Source: Maribacter thermophilus (GTDB lineage: Bacteria; Bacteroidota; Bacteroidia; Flavobacteriales; Flavobacteriaceae). From it: a DNA stretch of 64,000 nt. Of this stretch, positions 45,767 to 54,053 are shown in pieces. A program made the translations under genes and the position numbers. The stretch is taken from contig NZ_LDAS01000001.1 of NCBI RefSeq assembly GCF_001020565.1, positions 3,248,520 through 3,312,519 on the forward strand. Reading direction: 5' to 3'. The notes under the pieces were generated by a model. That model did not search any database, was not told the DNA's origin, and saw nothing but the letters and a program-made list of their open reading frames with translations. Position 1 is the stretch's first letter. Every line of letters begins with the position of its first letter.

Positions 45767-45801
45767 CGAAAGTAATATCAATTATTACTAATTGATACAA
45801 A
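45767..45801 (-). promoter_or_regulatory. Promoter of the second receiver gene
   Basis: On the minus strand TTTG at 45801-45798, a 23-base spacer and TACTTTCG at 45774-45767 (one mismatch to TAnnTTTG); start codon at 45732. The spacer is filled by the inverted repeat at 45776-45797. Confidence 0.5.
45776..45797. promoter_or_regulatory. Perfect inverted repeat within the promoter spacer
   Basis: Arms TATCAATTA (45776-45784) and TAATTGATA (45789-45797), 4-base centre TTAC. Position between the two promoter boxes is that of a repressor operator. Confidence 0.6.
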
Positions 45802-45951
45802 AAAGTTGAAAAATAAAACTAGTTCTTATTGGTTGGAGAGAAGTAATGTAATATCGATGGTTTTTTCTTGAATGTTGAAAGTTTAGAATCTTTTCAAAAA
45901 ATGTGTTGTTCAGTACTTTTATGTGTTAAAAGATATATTGTGGAATATGGC
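45798..45951. other. Intergenic stretch between the two receiver genes
   Basis: Apart from the promoter and inverted repeat of the downstream receiver, the remaining 150 bases are AT-rich with no ORF, no terminator hairpin and no other repeat that I can see. Confidence 0.4.
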
Positions 45952-46362
45952 CTATTTTAGAATATCGTTTAATACATTTTCTAGATCATTGGGGGTAATA
46001 GGTTTTAATATATAGTTATGAACCGACTTATAATTTTTTACCCTTTCCAAGTCTCTGGGATCTACCGATGAACTAATAATATAAATAACGGTATTTTCAC
46101 TACTGTTCGAAGGAACTTTAGTGAACATGTCAAGAAATTCCCATCCGTTCATTATGGGCATATTTAAGTCAAGAAATATAATGGGGGGCACTTTTTTTCC
46201 TTGGTCCGAAATTTCCCGAAGTCCGTCATACGCTTCTTGGCCATTGTTATATACAAGAATGGAATCACAAAAATCAACGTCTTTCATTATACGCTTAGTG
46301 CCATATATAAAAATTGGGTCATCGTCTATGATACAACAACTATCTATTTTTCTTTTGACCAT
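45952..46362 (-). CDS. REC-only response regulator coupled to the PAS kinase
   Basis: 136-aa receiver without effector domain. Asp13-15 in IIDDDPIF, phosphoacceptor Asp65 in PIIFLDLNMPIMNGW, Ser in IYIISSS and Lys in YILKPITP complete the phosphorylation site. It starts 4 bases after the stop of the histidine kinase, so the two are translated together, and it is a paralogue of the receiver at 45325. REC-only proteins of this type act by protein contact or as relay intermediates. A 219-base gap separates it from the second receiver gene. Confidence 0.92.
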   Translation of the reverse strand: MVKRKIDSCCIIDDDPIFIYGTKRIMKDVDFCDSILVYNNGQEAYDGLREISDQGKKVPPIIFLDLNMPIMNGWEFLDMFTKVPSNSSENTVIYIISSSVDPRDLERVKNYKSVHNYILKPITPNDLENVLNDILK

Positions 46363-46366
46363 TTTT

Positions 46367-49309
46367 TCAAGCTTTTTTTAAGGTTATAAAAAAGGTAGCA
46401 CCTTTGTCTATTTTACTTTTTACAGAAATGCTTCCTCCCATCGTCTCTATTTGGTTTTTGGTAATGAACAATCCTATTCCTTTCGCGTCTTTATGTTTGT
46501 GAAAGGTTTTGTACATACCAAAAATTTTGTCTCCATGTCTTTCCAAATCTATTCCCTGACCGTTGTCCTTAAAAGATATTATAACGGTGTCGTTCTTTAT
46601 CTTAGAAGAGATTTCGATGATAGGTTTTCGTTCTGGCGAAGAATATTTCAATGAATTCGTATACAAATTAAGGAAAATACTTTCAATATATGCAGGTATA
46701 CCCATTACAAAATGCGATTTAGGCACATCTATTTTAGAAATAACCTCTTTTTCATTTATTAAACCTTTAATGTTTTTTTGAGTATTTGTAATGGTTTTAA
46801 GAATGCTAATGCTTTGCATCTCTTCAAAAGTGCCCGTTTTAACCTGTACAACCTCATTAAGGTGATGTATGGTGTCGGTAAGGCCATTAGATGCATTCAT
46901 GAGCATCTTTACAAGGTTATCACGTTCTTGTTCATCTTTTTCAGAGGCCAAAAAATTGGTAAGCATGGCCATGTTGGTAGAATGTGATCGTAAATTATGT
47001 GATACGATATGGGCAAAATTCAATAAACTTTCATTTTGCTTTTTTGTAACCTCCACTAGGGTATTGAGTTTTTTTGAAGCTTCTATACGATCTGTTAAAT
47101 CTAAAATTTGTGTAATGGCGTGTGAAATGTTTCCGTCGATATCCCTGACTATGGTAACAGCGATAAGAGCATATACTATTCCGCCGTTTTTATGAAAATA
47201 TCTTTTTTCTATTTGATAACTGTCCTGGTTGTTTTTACGTGCCTTTTCTAAAAGAGTTAGGCTGTCTTTATCATCAGGATGTGTAATGTCTTTAATAGAT
47301 AGCTTTAGCAACTCCGCTTCTGTATAACCTAAACTTTTACATAAACTTTTATTGACTTTTTTCCAGTGATAATCCGTGCCCACCAACGCCATGCCGATTG
47401 CCGAATTTTCAAAGGTTTCAGAAAAAGATTCCTTGCTTATTTCCAATTTAAGCTTGGCATGCCTTAATTCTGTAATGTCAAAGTTTGCGCCAATTATATT
47501 GGTTACCCGCCCATCCCGGTCTTTTTGGGCTTCTGCAAAGGAAAGTAGGTGAATAACGTCACCATTAGGTTTATAGCCCCTAAATTGGGTAGAAAAAGTA
47601 TCACCATTTTTTACGATGGCATCCAGTTTTTCGGATAATGCTTCCCTGTCGTCTTCATGCATTCTTAACAGCCAATCTTCCAATAAGTTAGATGATTCTT
47701 TGGGTATGTTGTGCATGGTGTACATGTTGTCATTGACCAAAACAATGTTCTCAGGTACTTTTAGGTCCCATACCCCTACATTGGCGACCCTGGTTGCAAC
47801 GTTCAACCGGTGGGAAGCCTCTTTTAATTTAATTTCGGCTTCTATTCTTGGAGTAATATCCATTAACTGGGCAATGAAATGGGAGACCTGCCCATTGGAT
47901 TCTTTAACAATGGTCACGGTTAATATGGCATGTATTGTTTTTCCCAGTTTATGAACATACCTTTTCTCTGTTTGAAAACTATCCTTCTTGCTTTTGTGGG
48001 CTTTGTCCAGCAAGGTCAGGCTATCCATGTCGTCTGGGTGGGTTATGTCTTTAATAGATAATTGTAACAACTCTTTTTCCGTATATCCCAATAAATTACA
48101 GAGACTTATATTTACCTTCTTCCATCGCTGATCGGCACCTACTATCGCCATTCCTGTAACGGAATTATCGAACGAGGCTTTTAAAGATACTTCGCTTTGG
48201 TTTAAGTTTAACTGTGTGGTTTTTAATTCTGTAATGTCAAAGTTTGCCCCTACAATTTGTACTACTTCACCCTGTTCGTTCTTCTTGCCTATGCCATAGC
48301 CTTTGATATGTTTGGTAGTTCCGTTGGGGCATATTATTCTAAATTCGACATCCAGTTCTTTTTGCCCTTTAAGGGTCAGGGTCACTTCTTGAATCATGTA
48401 ATCCTTATCCTCGGGGTGTAACATAGACATCCAAAAATCGGTATCGGCCATTAATTCGTTTTCATGTATCTCATATAAGTCATACATGCTTTGGTCCCAA
48501 ATAAGGTTTTTCTCATGAATGTCGTACTGGAAGACGCCTATTTTTGCCGTTTTTGTCGCAATCTTAAGACGCTCCGAAGTTTCTCTAAATTTTAATTCGG
48601 CTTTCTTTTTTCTGTCTATATCTTGAAAAGTACCAAAGAGGCGTTTGCATGTTCCGTCGACCATTTCTGCCTGTCCCCTTGCCCTTATCCAAAGTTCTTG
48701 TCCTTTATTGGTTACGATAATCAGCTCTAGGTCCCAAGGAACACCCGTAGCGATGGTATTGTTTACTGCCTTGGTTATCTTGTTCCTGCATTCTCCTTCC
48801 TTATAGAAATTTAATGCTTTTTCAAGAATGGGTGAATAATCCGGGGGAACACCATGAATTTTCTTGGTCATGGGACTCCAGTATACATCGTTGGTCAATA
48901 GGTCTAGCTCCCAACTCCCTGTTCTGGATACCTCTTCCGCTTTTAAAAAAAGCTCTTGCTCTCTTTTTTGGTCTGTAATATCTTCTATATGTACCATGAG
49001 CCCTATAAAGGTGCCATCATCATTTTTTGATGGGTCAAGACTCCATTTTAACCACTTTGGTTGGTTGTTTTTAAGAAAATATTTAATTCCAGTATTAACG
49101 ATTCTTCCTTTTTTTAAACTAAGAACAAGGTCTTGTTTTAGCTCCGAAGGAACGTCGTTCAGGACATCCAAAAACTTTTCACCAATTATGTCTTTATTTG
49201 GTGTAATATAATTGGATCGTAATGTTTCTGAACTGGCCATTACTCTCAGCTCTGGATCTAAAATGGCGATAGCGTGCGGGGAACCCTTTATAAAAGATTC
49301 TAAGGACAT
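46367..49309 (-). CDS. Soluble multi-PAS hybrid-free sensor histidine kinase
   Basis: 980 aa from the ATG at 49309 (MSLESFIKGSPHAIAIL), which begins directly in a PAS domain; the longer frame to 49471 is not protein-like. No membrane helix or signal peptide, so cytosolic sensing. About six PAS/PAC units fill residues 1-735, and the third-fourth pair is repeated as the fifth-sixth pair (both even units share a stretch beginning WKKVN and LSIKDITHPDD). Then comes the H-box NFAHIVSHNLRSHS (phospho-His771) and an HATPase_c domain with NSLKYSS, DNGQGIDL, GIGLFITKNQIE. Lacks a receiver domain; the receiver is provided by the coupled gene. The ligand is unknown, and no haem or flavin motif can be read by eye. 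Confidence 0.92.
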   Translation of the reverse strand: MSLESFIKGSPHAIAILDPELRVMASSETLRSNYITPNKDIIGEKFLDVLNDVPSELKQDLVLSLKKGRIVNTGIKYFLKNNQPKWLKWSLDPSKNDDGTFIGLMVHIEDITDQKREQELFLKAEEVSRTGSWELDLLTNDVYWSPMTKKIHGVPPDYSPILEKALNFYKEGECRNKITKAVNNTIATGVPWDLELIIVTNKGQELWIRARGQAEMVDGTCKRLFGTFQDIDRKKKAELKFRETSERLKIATKTAKIGVFQYDIHEKNLIWDQSMYDLYEIHENELMADTDFWMSMLHPEDKDYMIQEVTLTLKGQKELDVEFRIICPNGTTKHIKGYGIGKKNEQGEVVQIVGANFDITELKTTQLNLNQSEVSLKASFDNSVTGMAIVGADQRWKKVNISLCNLLGYTEKELLQLSIKDITHPDDMDSLTLLDKAHKSKKDSFQTEKRYVHKLGKTIHAILTVTIVKESNGQVSHFIAQLMDITPRIEAEIKLKEASHRLNVATRVANVGVWDLKVPENIVLVNDNMYTMHNIPKESSNLLEDWLLRMHEDDREALSEKLDAIVKNGDTFSTQFRGYKPNGDVIHLLSFAEAQKDRDGRVTNIIGANFDITELRHAKLKLEISKESFSETFENSAIGMALVGTDYHWKKVNKSLCKSLGYTEAELLKLSIKDITHPDDKDSLTLLEKARKNNQDSYQIEKRYFHKNGGIVYALIAVTIVRDIDGNISHAITQILDLTDRIEASKKLNTLVEVTKKQNESLLNFAHIVSHNLRSHSTNMAMLTNFLASEKDEQERDNLVKMLMNASNGLTDTIHHLNEVVQVKTGTFEEMQSISILKTITNTQKNIKGLINEKEVISKIDVPKSHFVMGIPAYIESIFLNLYTNSLKYSSPERKPIIEISSKIKNDTVIISFKDNGQGIDLERHGDKIFGMYKTFHKHKDAKGIGLFITKNQIETMGGSISVKSKIDKGATFFITLKKA

Positions 49310-49448
49310 GGTCTTCAAATGGAATAGTGTTTGTAATAAAGATAGTATTTTAATATGAAGAAAATGTCCAATACGGGGGAATCCAGATATAATTTTGAAA
49401 ATTAATGGATGAAAGAGTATATTTCCATATAATTTAATATAGAAGAAT

Positions 49449-49913
49449 ATGGGCGACCTGTTCGAAAACATAAGAAACGGAAATCTTCAACAAGTTCAAG
49501 AGATATTGGCTAAAACTCCGGGTTTCGTAAATATAAAAGATGGTAGAGGGTCTTCTCCACTTATTTTGGCCACTTATTATAACCAAGGGGATATAGCGGC
49601 TTTTTTGTTAAGTCAAGGAGCAGATATAAATCAGAAGGACGGTGCTGGCAACACGCCTTTAATGGGCGTTTGCTTTAAAGGGTATAAAGAACTGGCCGAA
49701 ATGTTGATAGAAAACGAGGCCGATCTTAACGAGAAAAACACAATGGGAGCTACGGCACTTATATATGCAGCCATGTTCGGCAAGTATGAAATTGCCCGTG
49801 TGCTTTTAAACAATGGGGCGGATAAATCTATTAGGGATGCTAGGGGAAATACGGCCCTAGATCATGCAAAGCTTAAGGAAGCCCCCGAATTAATTGAACT
49901 GTTCATAGAGTAA
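49449..49913 (+). CDS. Ankyrin-repeat protein
   Basis: 154-aa cytosolic protein made of four to five ankyrin repeats (GRGSSPLILATYYNQGDIAAFLLSQGADIN, GAGNTPLMGVCFKGYKELAEMLIENEADLN, GATALIYAAMFGKYEIARVLLNNGADKS, GNTALDHAKLKEAPELIELFIE). Relatives in this phylum often sit beside catalase; none is here. Function is a protein-protein contact of unknown target. The omega-amidase gene starts 37 bases later on the same strand. Confidence 0.9.
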   Translation: MGDLFENIRNGNLQQVQEILAKTPGFVNIKDGRGSSPLILATYYNQGDIAAFLLSQGADINQKDGAGNTPLMGVCFKGYKELAEMLIENEADLNEKNTMGATALIYAAMFGKYEIARVLLNNGADKSIRDARGNTALDHAKLKEAPELIELFIE

Positions 49914-49950
49914 TGTTCACAATGGTCATAAGATCGTTCTACAATAAATA

Positions 49951-50727
49951 ATGGAGGAAATACTTAAAATTGCCCTAGTGCAATCATCGCTGGTTTGGGA
50001 AGACCCAGAAGCTAACAGGGCACATTTTTCAAAGAAATTGGACTTAGTGTCAAATGATGTAGATTTGGCAATCTTGCCCGAAATGTTTACTTCGGGGTTT
50101 ACGATGTCGCCTGAAAAACTGGGTGCGGACCAATCTAAGAAGACGGTGGATTGGATGGTGAACGAAGCTGTTAGTAGGAATATGGCTTTGGTAGGCAGTA
50201 GTGTTTTTTATGAAAATGAAAAGTATTACAATAGGTTGCTTTTTGTGAAACCCGATGGTGAAGTATCCAGTTACAATAAAAGACACACGTTCACTTTGGC
50301 GGGAGAACACAAAAAATATACTTCTGGAAAAAGCATAGAAACCATCGATTACAAAGGGTTTCGAATAACTCCGTTGATTTGTTACGATCTACGTTTTCCA
50401 GTTTGGAGTAGAAATGTAAGTGGGTACGATATTCTTGTTTATGTGGCCAATTGGCCTAAACCACGAATTACGGCATGGGATGCCTTGCTAAAAGCAAGGG
50501 CCATTGAGAACATGGCATATTGTGTTGGTGTTAACAGAATAGGAACGGATGAAAAAGGACTTGAATATGACGGACACTCGGCGGTATACGATCCTTTGGG
50601 AGAAAGGCAGGCATTTTCAGAAAAAGAGGGGATTGTTGAAACTACCGTAAGCAAAACCTACGTGAAAGAAATCCGGTCTAAATTAAGGTTTTTGGAAGAT
50701 AGGGATGATTTTAATCTAAAATATTAA
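49951..50727 (+). CDS. Nitrilase-superfamily amidase (omega-amidase type)
   Basis: 258-aa carbon-nitrogen hydrolase, cytosolic. The catalytic triad is Glu44 (LPEMFTSGF), Lys110 (YNKRHTF) and Cys144 (PLICYDLRFPVW). The M-F-T-S-G-F context and the RFPVWSRN stretch match the YafV/Nit2 omega-amidase branch, which removes the amide from 2-oxoglutaramate or 2-oxosuccinamate formed by glutamine transamination. Substrate is assigned by clade only. Its end overlaps the convergent Ig-like lipoprotein by 17 bases. Confidence 0.9.
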   Translation: MEEILKIALVQSSLVWEDPEANRAHFSKKLDLVSNDVDLAILPEMFTSGFTMSPEKLGADQSKKTVDWMVNEAVSRNMALVGSSVFYENEKYYNRLLFVKPDGEVSSYNKRHTFTLAGEHKKYTSGKSIETIDYKGFRITPLICYDLRFPVWSRNVSGYDILVYVANWPKPRITAWDALLKARAIENMAYCVGVNRIGTDEKGLEYDGHSAVYDPLGERQAFSEKEGIVETTVSKTYVKEIRSKLRFLEDRDDFNLKY

Positions 50728-52327
50728 AAGTTACGTTTTCTATCCAGTTGGCCCTCATTTCTATAATGTTCGGATAATGAGATACTTTTTCTGGCTGTAT
50801 CTTTTTTAGATAGTTACCGGTATCCCATTTTTGGTTGTTATTTTGGTCAAAAATAACCCGTATCATATAATTTCCCGGAGGTAAATTATTAAATTCAAAC
50901 AGTTGGGGTTCATTGGCGAATATCTCTCTTTGCAGTTCTTCTTTGTCATTGGTCAATTGAACAATCAGAGGATAGGCTATATTGTTGCCACTTAAATTTA
51001 CCGTTAGATCACCATAATCGGCGAAACTCTTGGTTGCCAGGGAATAATTGATGGTATCGTTGGTAGTACCAAAAAAATCGAGTACCGCACCAGGTAATAG
51101 TTGCATTTGATAAACTTGGTTGGGCTCCACCTTGAAATCGAAATCCAATTTATTTTTTATGGAATCTAAAGAAACGCTATAATCGATCAATAGCGAGTCT
51201 TTGTTCATAATATCTATCATAGAACTATCTATAGAAACTAGGGGAGTGTTTGCGACAATGGATACCTTGTCCTCAAAATGTAACGTGCTTTTTTGAGTCG
51301 GGCTAAGTTTAAGTGAATCTATACCCGCTTTTCTGTTTTTGATCGTAAATGTGTCTATGACTTTTAAATTTTCATTGGTTACCGTAAAAACGATAGAGTC
51401 CATTTCATAAGGTGTAAACCAAAAATTTAGCGTGTCTTTATCGCGCTCTTTAAGAATAGTAGTTTTTACCGTATCTGGAATTTTTGAAATGGGGGATATC
51501 TTAATCTCCTCACCTTTTCCATAATAACCAAAGCTGATTTTGTTTTTTGATGCCAATGAGGGTACGTTAACAGCATAATCGGGTACTTCTTTAAAAAGGG
51601 TAAGAAGATATATCGAATCTGTAGGAAGGTTGATAGTGTCCTTTATAAACGCGATTTTATCCGATTTTTGGTCGAAAATGTTGTTTTTAGAAGCGTCTTT
51701 TAGTCCAAATAAGGCATATTTGCCTTCTTTTAGATTTTTTAAATTAAAGATGATAGTGCTGTCCAGGGTGTTGGTAATATAATTGGGTGGCCTTTTAAAA
51801 ATTGTAGAATCGGTATAGGTAGAATCTATGTTATATAGCATAACACTGATAAAATCGTCTGCTTTTTTATTAAAGGCGTCTTTAACCACCCCTCTTAATT
51901 CAAGAGAATCTATATAACTGCCCGTAGAAAATACATAGGTAAAAAAGCTGTTAGGGTTTTCTTCGTTATTATCCACTATGCTTTGACCAAAATTTAAGGT
52001 ATAGGTAGTGTTTTCCAACAAAGTGTCTTTTAGCGTAATTTCTACATACCTGCTTGCGCTACCCTGTGGTGTTAATGTCGGTTGGTATTTTAAAGGGGGA
52101 GACACAATGAGTTGCTCTTGAACATCTTTTAATTTCACTAGCTCATCAAAATACAACCTAATTTTATTGGCCTTGAAATTAGTAGACATGTTCTCTGGCT
52201 CCGCTTTGGTCAAGACAGGGGGTGTAACATCCTTCGGGCCACCTGTAGGGCTGCCTTTTCTAGCACATTGAAAACATGAGAAAACAATAATAAAAACAAA
52301 AATATAAGCTAGAAATCTACGTAACAT
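50711..52327 (-). CDS. Ig-like (SbsA/Big_5) lipoprotein
   Basis: 538-aa lipoprotein (hydrophobic segment then Cys18 or Cys21 in VFSCFQCARKGS; then SPTGGPKDVTPP). An SbsA-type Ig-like domain begins at residue 35 (PPVLTKAEPENMSTNFKANKIRLYFDELVKLKD), and the rest is a long beta-rich region (carboxypeptidase-like repeats near residues 150-230 and 450-538, where PPGNYMIRVIFDQNNNQKWDTGNYLK shows a surface-type linker). This protein is conserved in Flavobacteriia and commonly precedes comF or follows it, but its role is unknown. It follows the comF gene by 34 bases. Confidence 0.85.
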   Translation of the reverse strand: MLRRFLAYIFVFIIVFSCFQCARKGSPTGGPKDVTPPVLTKAEPENMSTNFKANKIRLYFDELVKLKDVQEQLIVSPPLKYQPTLTPQGSASRYVEITLKDTLLENTTYTLNFGQSIVDNNEENPNSFFTYVFSTGSYIDSLELRGVVKDAFNKKADDFISVMLYNIDSTYTDSTIFKRPPNYITNTLDSTIIFNLKNLKEGKYALFGLKDASKNNIFDQKSDKIAFIKDTINLPTDSIYLLTLFKEVPDYAVNVPSLASKNKISFGYYGKGEEIKISPISKIPDTVKTTILKERDKDTLNFWFTPYEMDSIVFTVTNENLKVIDTFTIKNRKAGIDSLKLSPTQKSTLHFEDKVSIVANTPLVSIDSSMIDIMNKDSLLIDYSVSLDSIKNKLDFDFKVEPNQVYQMQLLPGAVLDFFGTTNDTINYSLATKSFADYGDLTVNLSGNNIAYPLIVQLTNDKEELQREIFANEPQLFEFNNLPPGNYMIRVIFDQNNNQKWDTGNYLKKIQPEKVSHYPNIIEMRANWIENVTFNILD

Positions 52328-52361
52328 GGTTTAAATATCTAGAGCAAAGAAACGACATATT

Positions 52362-53075
52362 TTATAGAATTTTGGCAACTATGGCCATGCTTGCAACATA
52401 TATTTCGGTACCCTCAATATTTTTTAATGCTTGGGCACAGATTTCTATGGTAGCCCCCGTTGTTATCACATCGTCTACCAATAAAATAGTTTTATTGGTG
52501 AGTATTTCTTTATTCTTAACCTCATATAATGATCTATTGTCGTACCAACGGCCCAATCTTGTCTTTTTTGTTTGGGTTCTGGTATTCGCCGTTTTAACAA
52601 GAATATTTTCTAAAAAGTCACTTTGTAAATGATATGCCAATTTTTTTGCGAACAGTGTATTTTGGTTGTATCCTCTTTTCTTTAGTTTCTTTTTGTGTAA
52701 TGGAACAGGAATAATATAGTCTATTGGTGGAAGGTGGTTGTTTTCTTTTATCAACTGTCCGTACCAATTACCTAAAAAACTCCCGATCTGCTCTTGGTTT
52801 TTGTATTTAAGATTATGAATTAGGGTTTTTACGATTCCTTGTTCCGCAAAATATAAGAACGAACTGGCTTTTTTTATGTTAATTCTACCATAAAAGATAC
52901 GGTCGACACTGTTTTCTACGTTAAAGTTATATTCGGTGAGTGGCAATTGATGTCGACAAACGGTACACAAAAGCTTCTCTCCTCTATTTATTTTAGCATT
53001 ACATCCAAAACATGCCCTAGGCAATAGGAGGGTGTTTATATCGTTTGCTATATTTGAAAGCTTAGTGAGTAACAA
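52362..53075 (-). CDS. comF: ComF-family phosphoribosyltransferase-like protein
   Basis: 237-aa competence-type protein. The N-terminal zinc module CFGCNAKINRGEKLLCTVC (residues 22-40) and the C-terminal PRPP-binding loop ILLVDDVITTGATIEICA are both complete. ComF proteins are required for DNA uptake during transformation in several bacteria and interact with the primosome; enzyme activity is uncertain. Divergent from a coiled-coil gene (44-base gap) and upstream of the Ig-like lipoprotein gene. Confidence 0.92.
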   Translation of the reverse strand: MLLTKLSNIANDINTLLLPRACFGCNAKINRGEKLLCTVCRHQLPLTEYNFNVENSVDRIFYGRINIKKASSFLYFAEQGIVKTLIHNLKYKNQEQIGSFLGNWYGQLIKENNHLPPIDYIIPVPLHKKKLKKRGYNQNTLFAKKLAYHLQSDFLENILVKTANTRTQTKKTRLGRWYDNRSLYEVKNKEILTNKTILLVDDVITTGATIEICAQALKNIEGTEIYVASMAIVAKIL

Positions 53076-53119
53076 TATTGTGCTTATTATATTAACCTAC
53101 TAAATGGCCAATTCTTTGG

Positions 53120-54016
53120 ATGGAGAGTCAAGATACTAAATTCAATTATAAAATTATACTTGCTGCTTTGGCCGCTGTTATAATAGGGATTCTTATTGCC
53201 TTTTATTATAGTTATGCCCAGTCTAAGACCGAAATCAACTTTTTGGAACAGCAAAAAGAGGTTTTGGTAAAGGATCTTACTATTATGAAGGCAGAATTGG
53301 ATCGCCTGTCTGCATTGAACGAAATGAACGATATTGAGCTTCAAGATGCAAAGTTCGAAGTACAACAATTGAAAGATTCGGTAGGAAGATTAAATTTCAC
53401 CGTTGCTAGATTAAGGGAGTTTAAGACCGTATTAAGAAGGTTGGAGGCCAAAAATGATAGTCTTAAGTTAAAGAACAATTTTCTTCGTTACAACAATATG
53501 CTGTTGAGCGATAAATACGATGAGGCACGTAAACAAATAGAAGAACTTAGGGCCAATAGAAATTCGTTGGCCGAAGCCGAGGCCTTACAGCGCAAAAAAA
53601 TATTGGAATTGAACCAACGGCTCAAAACCAAAAATTACCTAAAACTGGATTATTCAGAAGGTAGAGGTTTTAGATTAAGGGGTACGCGCCCGGTTAGTAC
53701 CAATAAAGCTTCGACCATAGAAAAACTGAGAGGTTGTGTTACGGTCTTGGCGGATCCGAATGTCACAGAATCACAAAAGGTGATATACCTGCAATTTTTA
53801 GATCCGGACAAACAAATTGTGGAGGATAATGCCAATACCATCACGGTAAACGGTAATGTTTACAGTAAAAGAGTTGAGTTTGAGTATACAGGGGTAGAAA
53901 CTTCGGTTTGTGAGGTGGTTACGGTACCAGAAGGTTCGTTGAAAGAAGGCACCTATACCTTAAATGTTTTTGAGGATGAACGCCTTATCACATCTTCAGA
54001 ATTTCAATTAAAATAA
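53120..54016 (+). CDS. Membrane-anchored coiled-coil protein
   Basis: 298 aa: a transmembrane helix at residues 11-31, a long coiled coil (about 38-175, heptad-like with LKDSVGRLNFTVARLREFK) and a C-terminal beta domain (SKRVEFEYTGVETSVCEVVTVPEG ... GTYTLNVFEDERLITSSEF). The topology is inner-membrane with a periplasmic rod and head. Flavobacteria often carry it between comF and glyS, sometimes named chromosome partitioning protein, for which I see no basis. Function unknown. Confidence 0.82.
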   Translation: MESQDTKFNYKIILAALAAVIIGILIAFYYSYAQSKTEINFLEQQKEVLVKDLTIMKAELDRLSALNEMNDIELQDAKFEVQQLKDSVGRLNFTVARLREFKTVLRRLEAKNDSLKLKNNFLRYNNMLLSDKYDEARKQIEELRANRNSLAEAEALQRKKILELNQRLKTKNYLKLDYSEGRGFRLRGTRPVSTNKASTIEKLRGCVTVLADPNVTESQKVIYLQFLDPDKQIVEDNANTITVNGNVYSKRVEFEYTGVETSVCEVVTVPEGSLKEGTYTLNVFEDERLITSSEFQLK

Positions 54017-54041
54017 TTACCTATCTTTTAGGCTAAAATTC

Positions 54042-54049
54042 TATTTTTG
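54042..54049 (+). promoter_or_regulatory. -7 element placed for a leaderless glyS mRNA
   Basis: TATTTTTG, perfect TAnnTTTG, ends only 4 bases before the glyS ATG at 54054. The expected start site falls on or beside the A of the ATG. Confidence 0.5.
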
Positions 54050-54053
54050 CCAC

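Noticed and set aside
46869-47195. Plus-strand ORFs within the PAS kinase
   Set aside because: They are antisense shadows of a well-supported gene with clear domain structure; no start signal or protein-like composition.
49310-49471. Longer N-terminus for the PAS kinase (start at 49471)
   Set aside because: The extra 54 residues are hydrophobic, cysteine-free and not PAS-like; the ATG at 49309 begins in a PAS domain and overlaps no other gene.
49449-49913. Ankyrin protein as a catalase partner (AnkB)
   Set aside because: No catalase or peroxide-stress gene within reach; neighbours are an amidase and a kinase.
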